The position numbers and the translations under genes are program-made. Below, piece by piece: positions 49,560 to 58,333 of a stretch of DNA of 64,000 nt (positions are counted from its first letter, which is position 1; every line of letters starts with the position of its first letter). The stretch is from NCBI RefSeq assembly GCF_002307495.1, contig NZ_NTMR01000003.1:1-64000 (forward strand), in the 5' to 3' direction. Source of the DNA: Pseudomonas abyssi. Lineage in GTDB: Bacteria > Pseudomonadota > Gammaproteobacteria > Pseudomonadales > Pseudomonadaceae. The notes beneath the pieces are model-generated. The model did not search any database and had not been told where the DNA came from. It saw only the letters and a list, made by a program, of their open reading frames with translations.

Positions 49560-50680
49560 TGCAGCTGGCTTTTGTGCTTTACAAGTATTTTCCCTTTGGC
49601 GGGTTGCAGCGTGACTTCATGCGCATCGCCAAGGTCTGCCAAGCGCGCGGCCACGCGATTCGGGTCTACACGCTGATCTGGGAAGGCGATATTCCCGAGG
49701 GGTTTGAGGTGCTGGTAGCGCCGGTCAAGGCGCTCAGCAATCACCGCCGTAATGAAAAGTTTACCGCCTGGGTCAAGGCGGATCTGGCCAAGCGCCCGGT
49801 TGATCGGCTGGTTGGCTTCAACAAGATGCCGGGGCTGGACGTCTACTACGCCGCCGACCCCTGTTTTGAAGACAAGGCGCAGACTCTGCGCAATCCGCTG
49901 TACCGCTTTTCCAGCCGTTATCGTCATTTTGCTGCGTATGAGAAGGCAGTGTTCTCGCCGGCGGTGAATACCCAGATTCTGATGATCTCCGAGGTGCAGC
50001 AACCGCTGTTCACCAAACATTACAAAACCCCGCTGGACCGCTTTCATCTGCTGCCGCCGGGCATTGCACCGGATCGCCGGGCACCTGTTAACGCGGCCGA
50101 GATTCGCGCCGAGTTTCGTGCCGAGTTCGGGCTGGCGGACGATGAGTTGCTGCTGGTGCAGATCGGCTCGGGCTTTATCACCAAGGGGGTTGATCGCTCG
50201 ATTCGTGCGGTAGCGGGCTTGCCGGCCGAGCTGCGCCAGCGCACCAAGCTGATGGTGATTGGCCAGGACGATCCGGGCAGTTTTCAACGGATTGCCCGCT
50301 CGCTGGCAGTGGATGATCGCGTGATCTTTATGAAGGGGCGCAGCGACGTGCCCCGGTTTCTGCTTGGCGCTGACCTGCTGATTCACCCCGCTTATAACGA
50401 AAATACCGGCACAGTGCTGCTCGAAGCGCTGGTGGCCGGACTACCGGTATTGGTGACGGATGTGTGTGGTTACGCCCACTACATCAGCGAGACGGACTGC
50501 GGTCTGGTGGTTCCCACGCCGTTCAAGCAGAGCCAGCTTGATCAGATGCTGGCGGATATGCTGAACGACAGTGCGCTGCGCAAGGAGTGGCACCTCAATG
50601 CCCTGCGCTTTGCTGATCAGGCCGATCTTTACAGCCTGCCGGAGCGCGCTGCTGATGTGATTCTGGGGGAGAGTGCGTGA
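49559..50680 (+). CDS. waaG: LPS core glycosyltransferase WaaG (GT-4)
   Basis: The 373-residue GT-B enzyme begins MQLAFVLYKYFPFGGLQRDFMRIA. It has the membrane-associating segment common in WaaG (around RYRHFAAYEKAVFSP) and the GT-4 donor motif HPAYNENTGTVLLEAL. WaaG adds the first outer-core sugar; in P. aeruginosa this is galactosamine, in E. coli glucose. The ATG at 49559 gives the same length as I recall for P. aeruginosa. Earlier in-frame starts overlap waaC. It overlaps waaP by four bases. Confidence 0.95.
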   Translation: MQLAFVLYKYFPFGGLQRDFMRIAKVCQARGHAIRVYTLIWEGDIPEGFEVLVAPVKALSNHRRNEKFTAWVKADLAKRPVDRLVGFNKMPGLDVYYAADPCFEDKAQTLRNPLYRFSSRYRHFAAYEKAVFSPAVNTQILMISEVQQPLFTKHYKTPLDRFHLLPPGIAPDRRAPVNAAEIRAEFRAEFGLADDELLLVQIGSGFITKGVDRSIRAVAGLPAELRQRTKLMVIGQDDPGSFQRIARSLAVDDRVIFMKGRSDVPRFLLGADLLIHPAYNENTGTVLLEALVAGLPVLVTDVCGYAHYISETDCGLVVPTPFKQSQLDQMLADMLNDSALRKEWHLNALRFADQADLYSLPERAADVILGESA

Positions 50681-51498
50681 GTGACACCCTGATTTTGCGT
50701 GAACCTTTCCGTAGCCTGTGGGCTGATCGTGATGCATTTGCTGCGGTGGAAGCGCTGCAAGGTGAGGTGTTTCGCGAGCTGGAAGCGCGTCGCACACTGC
50801 GCACGGAAGTGTCAGGCAACGGCTATTTCGTCAAGATTCACCGGGGCGTCGGCTGGGGCGAGATTTTCAAGAACTGGTCCACGCTCAAACGCCCGGTGCT
50901 GGGCGCAGGCCAGGAGTGGCAAGCCATTCAGGCGCTGACCGCTGCCGGCATCAATACCATGACTGCGGTCGCCTTTGGTGAGCGCGGCAGCAACCCGGCA
51001 GCGCAGCACTCGTTCATCATCACCGAAGAATTGGCGCCGACCATCAGCCTGGAGGATTACAGCCGTGACTGGCTGGATAAACCGCCGGCGCCGACCAGCA
51101 AATGGGCGCTGATTCGCCGGGTCGCCGAGATGACGGCTGCTATGCACCGGGCGGGGGTCAATCACCGCGACTGCTATATCTGCCACTTTCTGCTGCACAC
51201 CGACAAGCCGATGAGCACGCACGACTTCAAGCTGTCGATCATTGATCTGCACCGGGCGCAAGTGCGTGCTCAGGTGCCACGCCGCTGGCGCGACAAGGAC
51301 CTTGCCGGTCTGTACTTTTCTGCGCTTGAAATTGGCCTGACCCGGCGCGACAAGCTGCGCTTTTTGAAAGCCTATTTTGCCTCCCCGCTGCGCGACACCT
51401 TGCGCCTGGAAGCGCCACTGCTGGCGTTGCTGGAGCGCAAGGCGCAGAAACTGCAGGCGCGTTTCGAGCGTAAGTACGCACCGGGGGCCGGTGAATGA
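50677..51498 (+). CDS. waaP: LPS core heptose I kinase WaaP
   Basis: The 273-residue kinase has a eukaryotic-like fold. The nucleotide lysine is in GYFVKIHRGVGWGEIFKNW, the catalytic loop is VNHRDCYICHFLL, and the metal site is in LSIIDLHRAQVR. WaaP phosphorylates heptose I. In P. aeruginosa it is essential for LPS export. The GTG start at 50677 overlaps waaG by four bases. Confidence 0.95.
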   Translation: MSDTLILREPFRSLWADRDAFAAVEALQGEVFRELEARRTLRTEVSGNGYFVKIHRGVGWGEIFKNWSTLKRPVLGAGQEWQAIQALTAAGINTMTAVAFGERGSNPAAQHSFIITEELAPTISLEDYSRDWLDKPPAPTSKWALIRRVAEMTAAMHRAGVNHRDCYICHFLLHTDKPMSTHDFKLSIIDLHRAQVRAQVPRRWRDKDLAGLYFSALEIGLTRRDKLRFLKAYFASPLRDTLRLEAPLLALLERKAQKLQARFERKYAPGAGE

Positions 51499-52241
51499 AG
51501 CGTTGGACCCTGAACCCCGAGTATGCCACCGGGGAGAGCGGTCGGCTGTTTGCCGATCTGGACACGGTGTTTGGGCTGGAGGGCGAGCTGATCACCTATA
51601 GCCCAATCAGCAGTGTGCATAAGGTGTGGGCGGGTGATCGTCATTACTACGTCAAGCGCTACACCGGGAACGGCAAGGGGCTCAAGCAGTATCTGGGCCG
51701 TTGGCGAGTGCAGGCCGAGTGGGAGAACCTGTTGCGCTTCCACGCCTGGGGCATACCTTCAGTCCAGGTGGTCGCCTTCGGTCTGGAGCGTCGGTCAGGG
51801 CGCTTCGTTCGTGGCGCTCTGGTTACCGAGGACCTGCCTGCTACGCGAGACCTTGCAGACCTTGCCGCGCACGCGGATCTGCGTTTGCGTAAGCTTGACT
51901 GGGTAAGGCACGTTTCGCTTCAGGTCGCACGAGCGACGCGCATGATGCACGATCAGGGCTTCACTCATAACGACCTCAAATGGCGTAACCTGCTGGTGGA
52001 TGACCAGGCGCTGGCTAATGTCTACCTGATCGACTGCCCCGCTGGCAGTTTCTGGTGGGGCCCCATGTTGCGTTATCGCATCATCAAGGACCTGGCCTGC
52101 CTGGACAAGCTGGCCAAGCATCACCTCAGTCGTGCTCGACGGCTGGCTTTCTACAAGATGTATCTGGGCAAAGCTCGCCTGGACAGCGAGGACCGCAAGC
52201 AACTGCGTGCGATTCTCGCGTTTTTCGAGGGACGAGAATGA
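51495..52241 (+). CDS. LPS core kinase (InaA/WaaP-like), second kinase
   Basis: The 248-residue protein has the lipopolysaccharide-kinase pattern: YYVKRYTGNGKGLKQYLGR near the N-terminus, catalytic loop FTHNDLKWRNLLVD, and VYLIDCPAG, where the DFG-like aspartate is kept. The position matches P. aeruginosa PA5008, one of the genes (wapP/wapQ) linked to inner-core heptose phosphorylation. It overlaps the genes on both sides by four bases. Confidence 0.85.
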   Translation: MKRWTLNPEYATGESGRLFADLDTVFGLEGELITYSPISSVHKVWAGDRHYYVKRYTGNGKGLKQYLGRWRVQAEWENLLRFHAWGIPSVQVVAFGLERRSGRFVRGALVTEDLPATRDLADLAAHADLRLRKLDWVRHVSLQVARATRMMHDQGFTHNDLKWRNLLVDDQALANVYLIDCPAGSFWWGPMLRYRIIKDLACLDKLAKHHLSRARRLAFYKMYLGKARLDSEDRKQLRAILAFFEGRE

Positions 52242-53014
52242 CCCGCAAGCCCTTTATTGCTGTCAATGCTCACGAAGTACTGCAGCGCCATGGACTCGAC
52301 TCAATGGACGCATTGTGGGCGCTGCAGCTCGAGGCTGTCGATGCGCCGAACACTGGCAGGGGAGGCTGGAGCAGCGTGCACCGGCTGGAGCTTGAAGACG
52401 CCAATGGCACGTTGCAGCCTTTCTACCTGAAACGTCAGGACAACCACTGTACTCGCACGCTGCACAAGCCGTTTGGAGAGCCGACCTTTGCGCGTGAGTT
52501 TCGTGCCATTCAGCAATATGCCCGAGAGGGTATACCGGCGCTGGAAGCCGCGTTTTTCGCCGAGCGGCGCGTTGAGGGGCGTGCGCAGGCGGTGCTGCTG
52601 ACGCGTGCGCTGGACGACTATGCACCGCTGGATGAGTGGTTTGAACGCTGGTGGCAGTTGGCTGCGGCGGACATTCGTATGCTGATCCTGTCAGCCGCCG
52701 CGCTGGTGCGTGCGCTGCACAACGCTGATCGCATTCACAACTGCCTGTATCCCAAGCATGTGTTTTTGAAGTTGCACACCGACGGTGCCGGTGCGCGCTT
52801 CATTGATCTGGAGAAAACCCGCCGCGCGCTTTTTGGTGAGCGTGACCGGGTTCGCGACCTGGAAACGCTGCACCGTCGCAGCGAAGTGCCTAGCCGCACC
52901 CAGCGATTGCGTTTTGTGTTGGCTTACCTGGGCAGAACGCGAGTGGACGCACAGGCCCGTGACCTGATTGCCCGCGTACTGCAGCGCAGTGCCGGCAAAG
53001 GGCCTCGCCCATGA
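52238..53014 (+). CDS. LPS core kinase-like protein, third kinase
   Basis: The 258-residue protein is a more divergent member of the same kinase fold. The nucleotide lysine may be in FYLKRQDNHCTRTLHKPF. The catalytic loop region reads RIHNCLYPKHVFLK, where the usual aspartate is replaced (HNCLY instead of H-x-D), followed by RFIDLEKTRR with a kept metal aspartate. Activity is therefore less certain than for its neighbours. The position fits PA5007. The ATG at 52238 overlaps the previous stop (ATGA). Confidence 0.82.
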   Translation: MTRKPFIAVNAHEVLQRHGLDSMDALWALQLEAVDAPNTGRGGWSSVHRLELEDANGTLQPFYLKRQDNHCTRTLHKPFGEPTFAREFRAIQQYAREGIPALEAAFFAERRVEGRAQAVLLTRALDDYAPLDEWFERWWQLAAADIRMLILSAAALVRALHNADRIHNCLYPKHVFLKLHTDGAGARFIDLEKTRRALFGERDRVRDLETLHRRSEVPSRTQRLRFVLAYLGRTRVDAQARDLIARVLQRSAGKGPRP

Positions 53015-54432
53015 CGCTGTTGGCCGAGCTGCAGAACGCCGGCCGGGAGCCGCCGCTGCCCTGTCAGGTCGAGCTGCCGCAAGGATCTGCACAGGTACTG
53101 CGCTGGCTGCGCGTGCTACCTGGCAAACGGTTGGTGGCCGAGGTCGAGTGCGGCGGACAGCGTCGCCTGCTGAAGTTGTACATCGCCTCGGGCGCTGAAC
53201 GGCATTGCCAGCGCGAGGTGGACGGCTTGCAGGCACTGCAGGCGCAGAGCGTGGCCACGCCGACGCTGCTGGGGCACGGTCAGTTGGGTGGCGGAGGCTG
53301 CTACGTCCTGCTCGACTTTCTGGTCGAGGCGCAGAGTCTGCAGCAACGATGGGACGCCCTCGACAGTCGCGCCCCCGGTGATGCCGTCGCCATGGGCTTG
53401 CTTGCTCAGGCGCTGGCGCTGGTCGCGTCCATGCATCGGGCAGGTCTGGTTCAGACGGATCTTCATCTGGGTAACTTTTTGCTGCATGAGCAGCAGCTTT
53501 ACGTGATCGATGGTGATGCCGTAGAGGCGTTGTCGCCGGGCCAGCCGCTGAGTGATGTGCAGGTCGAAGATAACCTGGCGATCCTGCTGGCGCAGCTGGA
53601 CCCCGAGTGGGACGCGTTGGCCGAGCTGCTACTGGTGGAGTATCTGCAGCACAACCCGGTGGCGCTGAACCCTGATCGCCTTGCGCGTCAGGTGCGAAAG
53701 GTCCGTGAGCGCCGGCTTCAGGCCTATCTCGGCAAGACGATTAGAGACTGTACCGCCTTTGCCGTGCGGCGCAGCTGGCGTCGTTTCTGCGCCGTGGTGC
53801 GCGCGGAGCTGGAGAGTATCGGCGCGCTGCTGGCTAACCCTGACGCGGCGTTGGCGGCGCAGCCTTTGCTCAAGGATGGCGGCAGCAGTACGGTTGGACG
53901 TACGGCCGTTCAGGGGCGCGAGCTGGTTATCAAGCGCTACAATATCAAAGGCATTGGCCATTGGCTGAAGCGCTTCTGGCGCCCCTCCCGTGCCTGGCAT
54001 TCCTGGTTGGCGGCGCATCGCCTGCAGTTTCTGGGTATTGCTACTCCAGCGCCGTTGGCCATGATCGAGCAGCGGTTTGGTCCTTTGCGGCACCGGGCCT
54101 GGTTGATTACTGAGTATTGCGCCGGGGTCGACCTGCTGCAGCAACTGGGTGAGGATGGACAGCAGCTGCCTGAGCCGGAGATAGAAAAGGCCTTGTTGGC
54201 GTTGTTTGAGCAACTGGTGCAGGCCCGCATCAGCCACGGCGACTTCAAGGCAACCAACCTGCTGTGGTTTGAGGGGCAGGTTTGGCTGATTGATCTGGAC
54301 GCCATGCAGGCGCATGGCAATGAGCGCAGCTGGCAGCCGGCCTGGCAGCGTGATCGCCAGCGCTTTATTCGCAACTGGCCAGTGGGCAGCCCCTTGGCCT
54401 GCTGGCTGGATGAGCGCCTGCCGCACTGTTGA
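53011..54432 (+). CDS. double kinase-domain LPS core phosphotransferase-like protein
   Basis: The 473-residue protein has two kinase-like domains in tandem. The first (about 30-220) has the catalytic loop LVQTDLHLGNFLL and VIDGDAV. The second (about 285-470) has VIKRYNIKG, loop ISHGDFKATNLL and LIDLDAM. Both catalytic aspartates are present. The linker (about 225-280) is arginine-rich. The position fits the large PA5006-type protein of P. aeruginosa. It may phosphorylate core heptose, but this cannot be proven from sequence. A 35-base gap with its own ribosome site precedes the next gene. Confidence 0.85.
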   Translation: MTLLAELQNAGREPPLPCQVELPQGSAQVLRWLRVLPGKRLVAEVECGGQRRLLKLYIASGAERHCQREVDGLQALQAQSVATPTLLGHGQLGGGGCYVLLDFLVEAQSLQQRWDALDSRAPGDAVAMGLLAQALALVASMHRAGLVQTDLHLGNFLLHEQQLYVIDGDAVEALSPGQPLSDVQVEDNLAILLAQLDPEWDALAELLLVEYLQHNPVALNPDRLARQVRKVRERRLQAYLGKTIRDCTAFAVRRSWRRFCAVVRAELESIGALLANPDAALAAQPLLKDGGSSTVGRTAVQGRELVIKRYNIKGIGHWLKRFWRPSRAWHSWLAAHRLQFLGIATPAPLAMIEQRFGPLRHRAWLITEYCAGVDLLQQLGEDGQQLPEPEIEKALLALFEQLVQARISHGDFKATNLLWFEGQVWLIDLDAMQAHGNERSWQPAWQRDRQRFIRNWPVGSPLACWLDERLPHC

Positions 54433-54467
54433 TTTTCATTTTTCGTATTGAATAGAAGAGGACTACC

Positions 54468-56216
54468 GTGGGACTTACCGTATTGGGCCTTTCTGGCGCC
54501 CTGAGTCACGACCCCTCCGCCGCGCTTTATATTGACGGCAAGCTGATTGCGGCCGTTGAGGAAGAGCGTTTTGTACGCGATAAGCACGCCAAGAATCGCA
54601 TGCCCTACGAGTCGGCCAAGTTTTGCCTGGAGCAGGCCGGTATCCAGCCAGCGGATGTCGACATCGTCTGTATTCCCTTCGCTCCAATCAGCCTGTTTAG
54701 CAGCAAGGCCCGCTGGCATTACGCCAAGCGTTACTGGTATGCGCCGGATCGTTCGCTGGACGCGATTCTGACCGGTAATCGTCGCTTCAAGCGCTACCGC
54801 AAGAAGATTCTCTGGTGCCTGGAGCAGCTCGGCTTCGACGCCAAGAAGGTCCGCCTGGAGCCGGTTGAGCACCACTTGGCGCACGCTTCGAGCGCCTACC
54901 ACTGCTCGGGTTTCACCGAGAAGACGGCGATCCTGGGGATCGACGGCAAAGGCGAATACGCCACCACCTTCTTCGGCTGGGGGGAAAACGGCAAGATCCA
55001 CAAGATCAAGGAATTCTACGATCCGGATTCGCTGGGTGGCCTGTACGGCGCGATCACCGAATACCTCGGCTTTGAGATGCTCGACGGCGAGTTCAAGGTC
55101 ATGGGTATGGCACCCTACGGTGACGCCGCCAAGTACGACTTCTCCCGGCTGGCCAAGTTTGAAAATGGTGAGCTGATCATCAACACCGATTACGCCAACG
55201 TTATCGGCTTCCGTCGCTACAAGGAGAAGGGCAAGGGTTACTACTTCTCGCCCAAGCTGATCGAATGGCTGGGGCCCAAGCGTGAGGGTGACATCGCCGA
55301 CGACCCCTATATTCACTACGCAGCAGCGATGCAGTCGCTGTTCGAGAAGCTGGCGCTGGAGATGATCGATTACTATCTCGGCGATATTCTCAAGGAAACC
55401 GGGCGCCTGGCCTTTGCCGGTGGCTGTGCGCTGAACGTCAAACTCAACCAGCGCATCATCGCGCGTCCGGACGTGAAGGAGCTGTTTGTTCAACCGGCCT
55501 CTGGCGATGCCGGCACGGCGGTAGGTGCGGCATCTTTCGTCTCGGTCAAGAACGGTGTGCCCGTCGAGAAGATGGAGCATGTCTATCTCGGCCCCTCCTA
55601 CAGCAATGAAGACATCATTGCCGCCTGTGCGCGTCACCCGAACCAGCCGCAGTGGCAGAAGATCGACGACGTGCCCCAGGAAATCGCCAAGGTACTGGTT
55701 GAAGGTAACCCGGTTGCCTGGTTCCAGGGCCGCATGGAGTTCGGTCCGCGCGCCCTGGGTGGCCGTTCGATTATCGGCTGCCCGAGCGTTGCCGGCGTAG
55801 CCGACCGTATCAACGAGCAGATCAAGTTCCGCGAGCGCTGGCGCCCGTTCTGCCCGTCCATGCTCGATACCGTGGCGCCGCAGATGCTCAGCGTCGACCA
55901 TCCGTCGCCGTTCATGACCTTTACCTTTGACGTCAAGGAAGGGTGGGCGGAGCGCGTGCCAGAGGTGGTGCACGAAGACGGCACCGCCCGCGCCCAGGTG
56001 CTCAAACGCGACTACAACCCGCGCTACTACGACCTGATGAAAGAACTGGAAGCCATGACGGGTAATGGTGTTGTGCTGAACACCTCGCTCAACCGTCGTG
56101 GCGAGCCGATGGTCTGTTCGCCCACCGACGCGCTGAACATGTTTTATGGCTCTGATCTGCAGTTCTTGATCATGGAAGATATTTTGGTGATGAAGGCTAA
56201 GGGCGGCGGGCACTGA
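54468..56216 (+). CDS. LPS core carbamoyltransferase (NodU/CmcH family)
   Basis: The 582-residue protein has the N-terminal Kae1-like fold (LGLSGALSHDPSAALYIDGK, VEHHLAHASSAYH) and LAFAGGCALNVKLNQRI. The C-terminal carbamoyltransferase part contains WFQGRMEFGPRALGGRSI and LNTSLNRRGEPMVCSP. Such enzymes use carbamoyl phosphate and ATP. The homologue in P. aeruginosa (PA5005) carbamoylates heptose II of the inner core. The GTG start at 54468 has GAAGAGGA about 5-12 bases upstream. Confidence 0.93.
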   Translation: MGLTVLGLSGALSHDPSAALYIDGKLIAAVEEERFVRDKHAKNRMPYESAKFCLEQAGIQPADVDIVCIPFAPISLFSSKARWHYAKRYWYAPDRSLDAILTGNRRFKRYRKKILWCLEQLGFDAKKVRLEPVEHHLAHASSAYHCSGFTEKTAILGIDGKGEYATTFFGWGENGKIHKIKEFYDPDSLGGLYGAITEYLGFEMLDGEFKVMGMAPYGDAAKYDFSRLAKFENGELIINTDYANVIGFRRYKEKGKGYYFSPKLIEWLGPKREGDIADDPYIHYAAAMQSLFEKLALEMIDYYLGDILKETGRLAFAGGCALNVKLNQRIIARPDVKELFVQPASGDAGTAVGAASFVSVKNGVPVEKMEHVYLGPSYSNEDIIAACARHPNQPQWQKIDDVPQEIAKVLVEGNPVAWFQGRMEFGPRALGGRSIIGCPSVAGVADRINEQIKFRERWRPFCPSMLDTVAPQMLSVDHPSPFMTFTFDVKEGWAERVPEVVHEDGTARAQVLKRDYNPRYYDLMKELEAMTGNGVVLNTSLNRRGEPMVCSPTDALNMFYGSDLQFLIMEDILVMKAKGGGH

Positions 56217-56219
56217 TCA

Positions 56220-57320
56220 ATGGCAGCCGACGGCGTTGTCTACTTTTCCAAAATGTTCCAAGCGGTGCCGCATCTGGCTCAGGTAGCGCGTGCACTGCCC
56301 GGCACCTTTGTTTCCAGTCGTACCTCTACGCTGCGTGCTTTCCAGCGCCTGTATCCGGAATTGGAGGTAGCACGGTACTCCAAGCGATTCGGGTTTCTGG
56401 TGCGTGGCAACCGCCTGCTTAAGGACGCTGGAGCGATTGTTACCGGTTCGCCCTATGGCAGCTTCCTGAAGCCTTATGCGGCCAAGAAAGGCACCGTATT
56501 CCACGGGACCTACATGATGCTCAGCAAGGAGGCGTTGCTGCGTAACAGCCACTTTGACCTGCTGTGCGTCATTGGCCCGCGGATGAAGGGGATGTTCGAG
56601 CGCTTCCCCGAGGCCGATCGGCTGAACATTGTCGACACGGGGTTCCTGCCGTTCTGTGAGTATCCAGAGCGGTCGGCGCAACAGCGTGCTGCAGTATTGC
56701 AGCGCCTGGGCCTGGATCCGCAGCGACAGACAGTGCTCTACACGTCCAGTCGGCGAGGTTTCGGTTCCTGGCAGCGCGCAGCGGAGCAATTGGTAAACTC
56801 CGCTGCGCCGCATTTCAATTTGATCCTGCGTCCCCATCCGAGCCAGTCGCTGACCTCTCGTCGCGTCGACAGGGACAGCTTCAAACGGGTGCGCGCGCTG
56901 ATTCAGGCGCGAGGCAATGCCTTTCTGGATTTGAGTGAGTGTGCGCTATCCGAAGTGCTGTCGGTCTCGGATCTGGTGGTCTCGGATGCCAACTCGCCCA
57001 GCGAGGAGGCGCTGTTCTATGATATTCCGCAGCTGATGATAGAAACGCCGGAGTGCTCGCGAGACGTCATACGCCAGATTGGCGAGCGTGAAGCCATGCA
57101 TCCCGACGACCTGTCGCAGTTGCTGACCCTGTATGATTGCGGACCTAGTCTTTATATCGGTGATCAGACACCGGATTTTTCAACTGTACTGGACAGGGCC
57201 CTGTCCGATCAGACTGCCTATGCCGCCCAGCGGGAGCGTTATTTCTCCTGGGTGTTTGGCTCTCGTGATCGCATGGCCAACGAGCGGGTCGCTCGTGCCA
57301 TCCAAACGCATCTGCTCTGA
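56220..57320 (+). CDS. GT-B fold transferase (CDP-glycerol glycerophosphotransferase-like)
   Basis: This 366-residue protein begins MAADGVVYFSKMFQAVPHLAQVAR and has a two-lobed GT-B look. The C-terminal lobe contains LILRPHPSQ and the donor-site-like SDANSPSEEALFYDIPQLMIETPE. This resembles the glycerophosphotransferase/capsule glycosyltransferase group, but the usual TDYSS motif is not exact. It sits between the core carbamoyltransferase and pseB, so it may transfer a sugar or phospho-polyol to the surface polymer. The substrate is unknown. Confidence 0.6.
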   Translation: MAADGVVYFSKMFQAVPHLAQVARALPGTFVSSRTSTLRAFQRLYPELEVARYSKRFGFLVRGNRLLKDAGAIVTGSPYGSFLKPYAAKKGTVFHGTYMMLSKEALLRNSHFDLLCVIGPRMKGMFERFPEADRLNIVDTGFLPFCEYPERSAQQRAAVLQRLGLDPQRQTVLYTSSRRGFGSWQRAAEQLVNSAAPHFNLILRPHPSQSLTSRRVDRDSFKRVRALIQARGNAFLDLSECALSEVLSVSDLVVSDANSPSEEALFYDIPQLMIETPECSRDVIRQIGEREAMHPDDLSQLLTLYDCGPSLYIGDQTPDFSTVLDRALSDQTAYAAQRERYFSWVFGSRDRMANERVARAIQTHLL

Positions 57321-57331
57321 AGGGGATTCCC

Positions 57332-58330
57332 ATGCTGACCAACAAGACCATTCTCATTACCGGCGGCACTGGCTCGTTCGGCAATACCTTTGTCCCCATG
57401 ACGCTGGAGCGCTTCAACCCGAAGAAGATCATCATTTTCTCCCGTGACGAAATGAAACAGTGGGACATGGCCAAGAAGTACGAAGGCGATCCACGCCTGC
57501 GTTTCTTTATCGGCGATGTACGCGACAAGGACCGTCTATATCGCGCACTGGACGGCGTCGATTACGTGGTCCACGCTGCCGCAACCAAGATTGTGCCCAC
57601 TGCTGAGTACAACCCCTTCGAGTGCGTGAAGACCAACATCAATGGCGCAATGAACCTGATCGACGCCTGTATCGACAAGGGCGTCAAGGGTGTCGTTGCC
57701 CTGTCCACCGACAAGGCCAGCTCGCCGATCAACCTGTACGGTGCAACCAAGCTCGCCTCTGACAAGATGTTCGTGGCGGGTAACTCCTACTCCGGTGAAC
57801 ATGGCACCCGTTTTTCTGTGGTGCGTTACGGCAATGTCATGGGCTCACGCGGCTCGGTTATTCCGTTCTTCATGTCGATCAAGGACAAAGGCGTATTGCC
57901 GATCACTGATGAGCGCATGACCCGCTTCATGATCTCCTTGGAAGAGGGTGTCGAGCTGGTGTGGCATGCATTCGCAGATATGGAGGGTGGCGAAATTTAC
58001 GTCAAGAAGATCCCTTCCATGAAAGTAACGGATCTGGCGCGCGTAGTTGCTCCCGATGCCCGGCAGGAGGTTATTGGTATTCGTCCCGGCGAGAAGCTGC
58101 ATGAGCAGATGATCAGTGCCGAAGACGCCTATTACACCTATGAGTACCCCGAGCACTTCAAGATTCTGCCGACCATTCACGAGTGGGCTACCTGTGCCAA
58201 GCGGATCAAGGATGGCAAGAAGGTTCCCGAGGGCTTTGTCTACGCCAGTCACAACAACAGCGAGTGGATGAGCGACGCTCAGCTGCAGGAATGGATCGAC
58301 GCAAACCGCGAAAAGATCGGGAGTATCTGA
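57332..58330 (+). CDS. pseB: UDP-GlcNAc 4,6-dehydratase (inverting) PseB
   Basis: The 332-residue SDR enzyme has the NADP loop TGGTGSFGNTF (10-20) and the catalytic set Asp127, Lys128 and Tyr136 in STDKASSPINLYGATK. This is the DKY form that marks inverting dehydratases of the PseB/FlaA1 type. It starts pseudaminic acid synthesis by turning UDP-GlcNAc into the 4-keto-6-deoxy L-arabino sugar. It precedes pseC by three bases. Confidence 0.95.
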   Translation: MLTNKTILITGGTGSFGNTFVPMTLERFNPKKIIIFSRDEMKQWDMAKKYEGDPRLRFFIGDVRDKDRLYRALDGVDYVVHAAATKIVPTAEYNPFECVKTNINGAMNLIDACIDKGVKGVVALSTDKASSPINLYGATKLASDKMFVAGNSYSGEHGTRFSVVRYGNVMGSRGSVIPFFMSIKDKGVLPITDERMTRFMISLEEGVELVWHAFADMEGGEIYVKKIPSMKVTDLARVVAPDARQEVIGIRPGEKLHEQMISAEDAYYTYEYPEHFKILPTIHEWATCAKRIKDGKKVPEGFVYASHNNSEWMSDAQLQEWIDANREKIGSI

Positions 58331-58333
58331 TAG

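Noticed and set aside
53937-56213. 758-codon open frame on the minus strand
   Set aside because: It lies antisense to the carbamoyltransferase and the end of the double kinase gene. It is a by-product of high GC and codon bias, with no family motifs.
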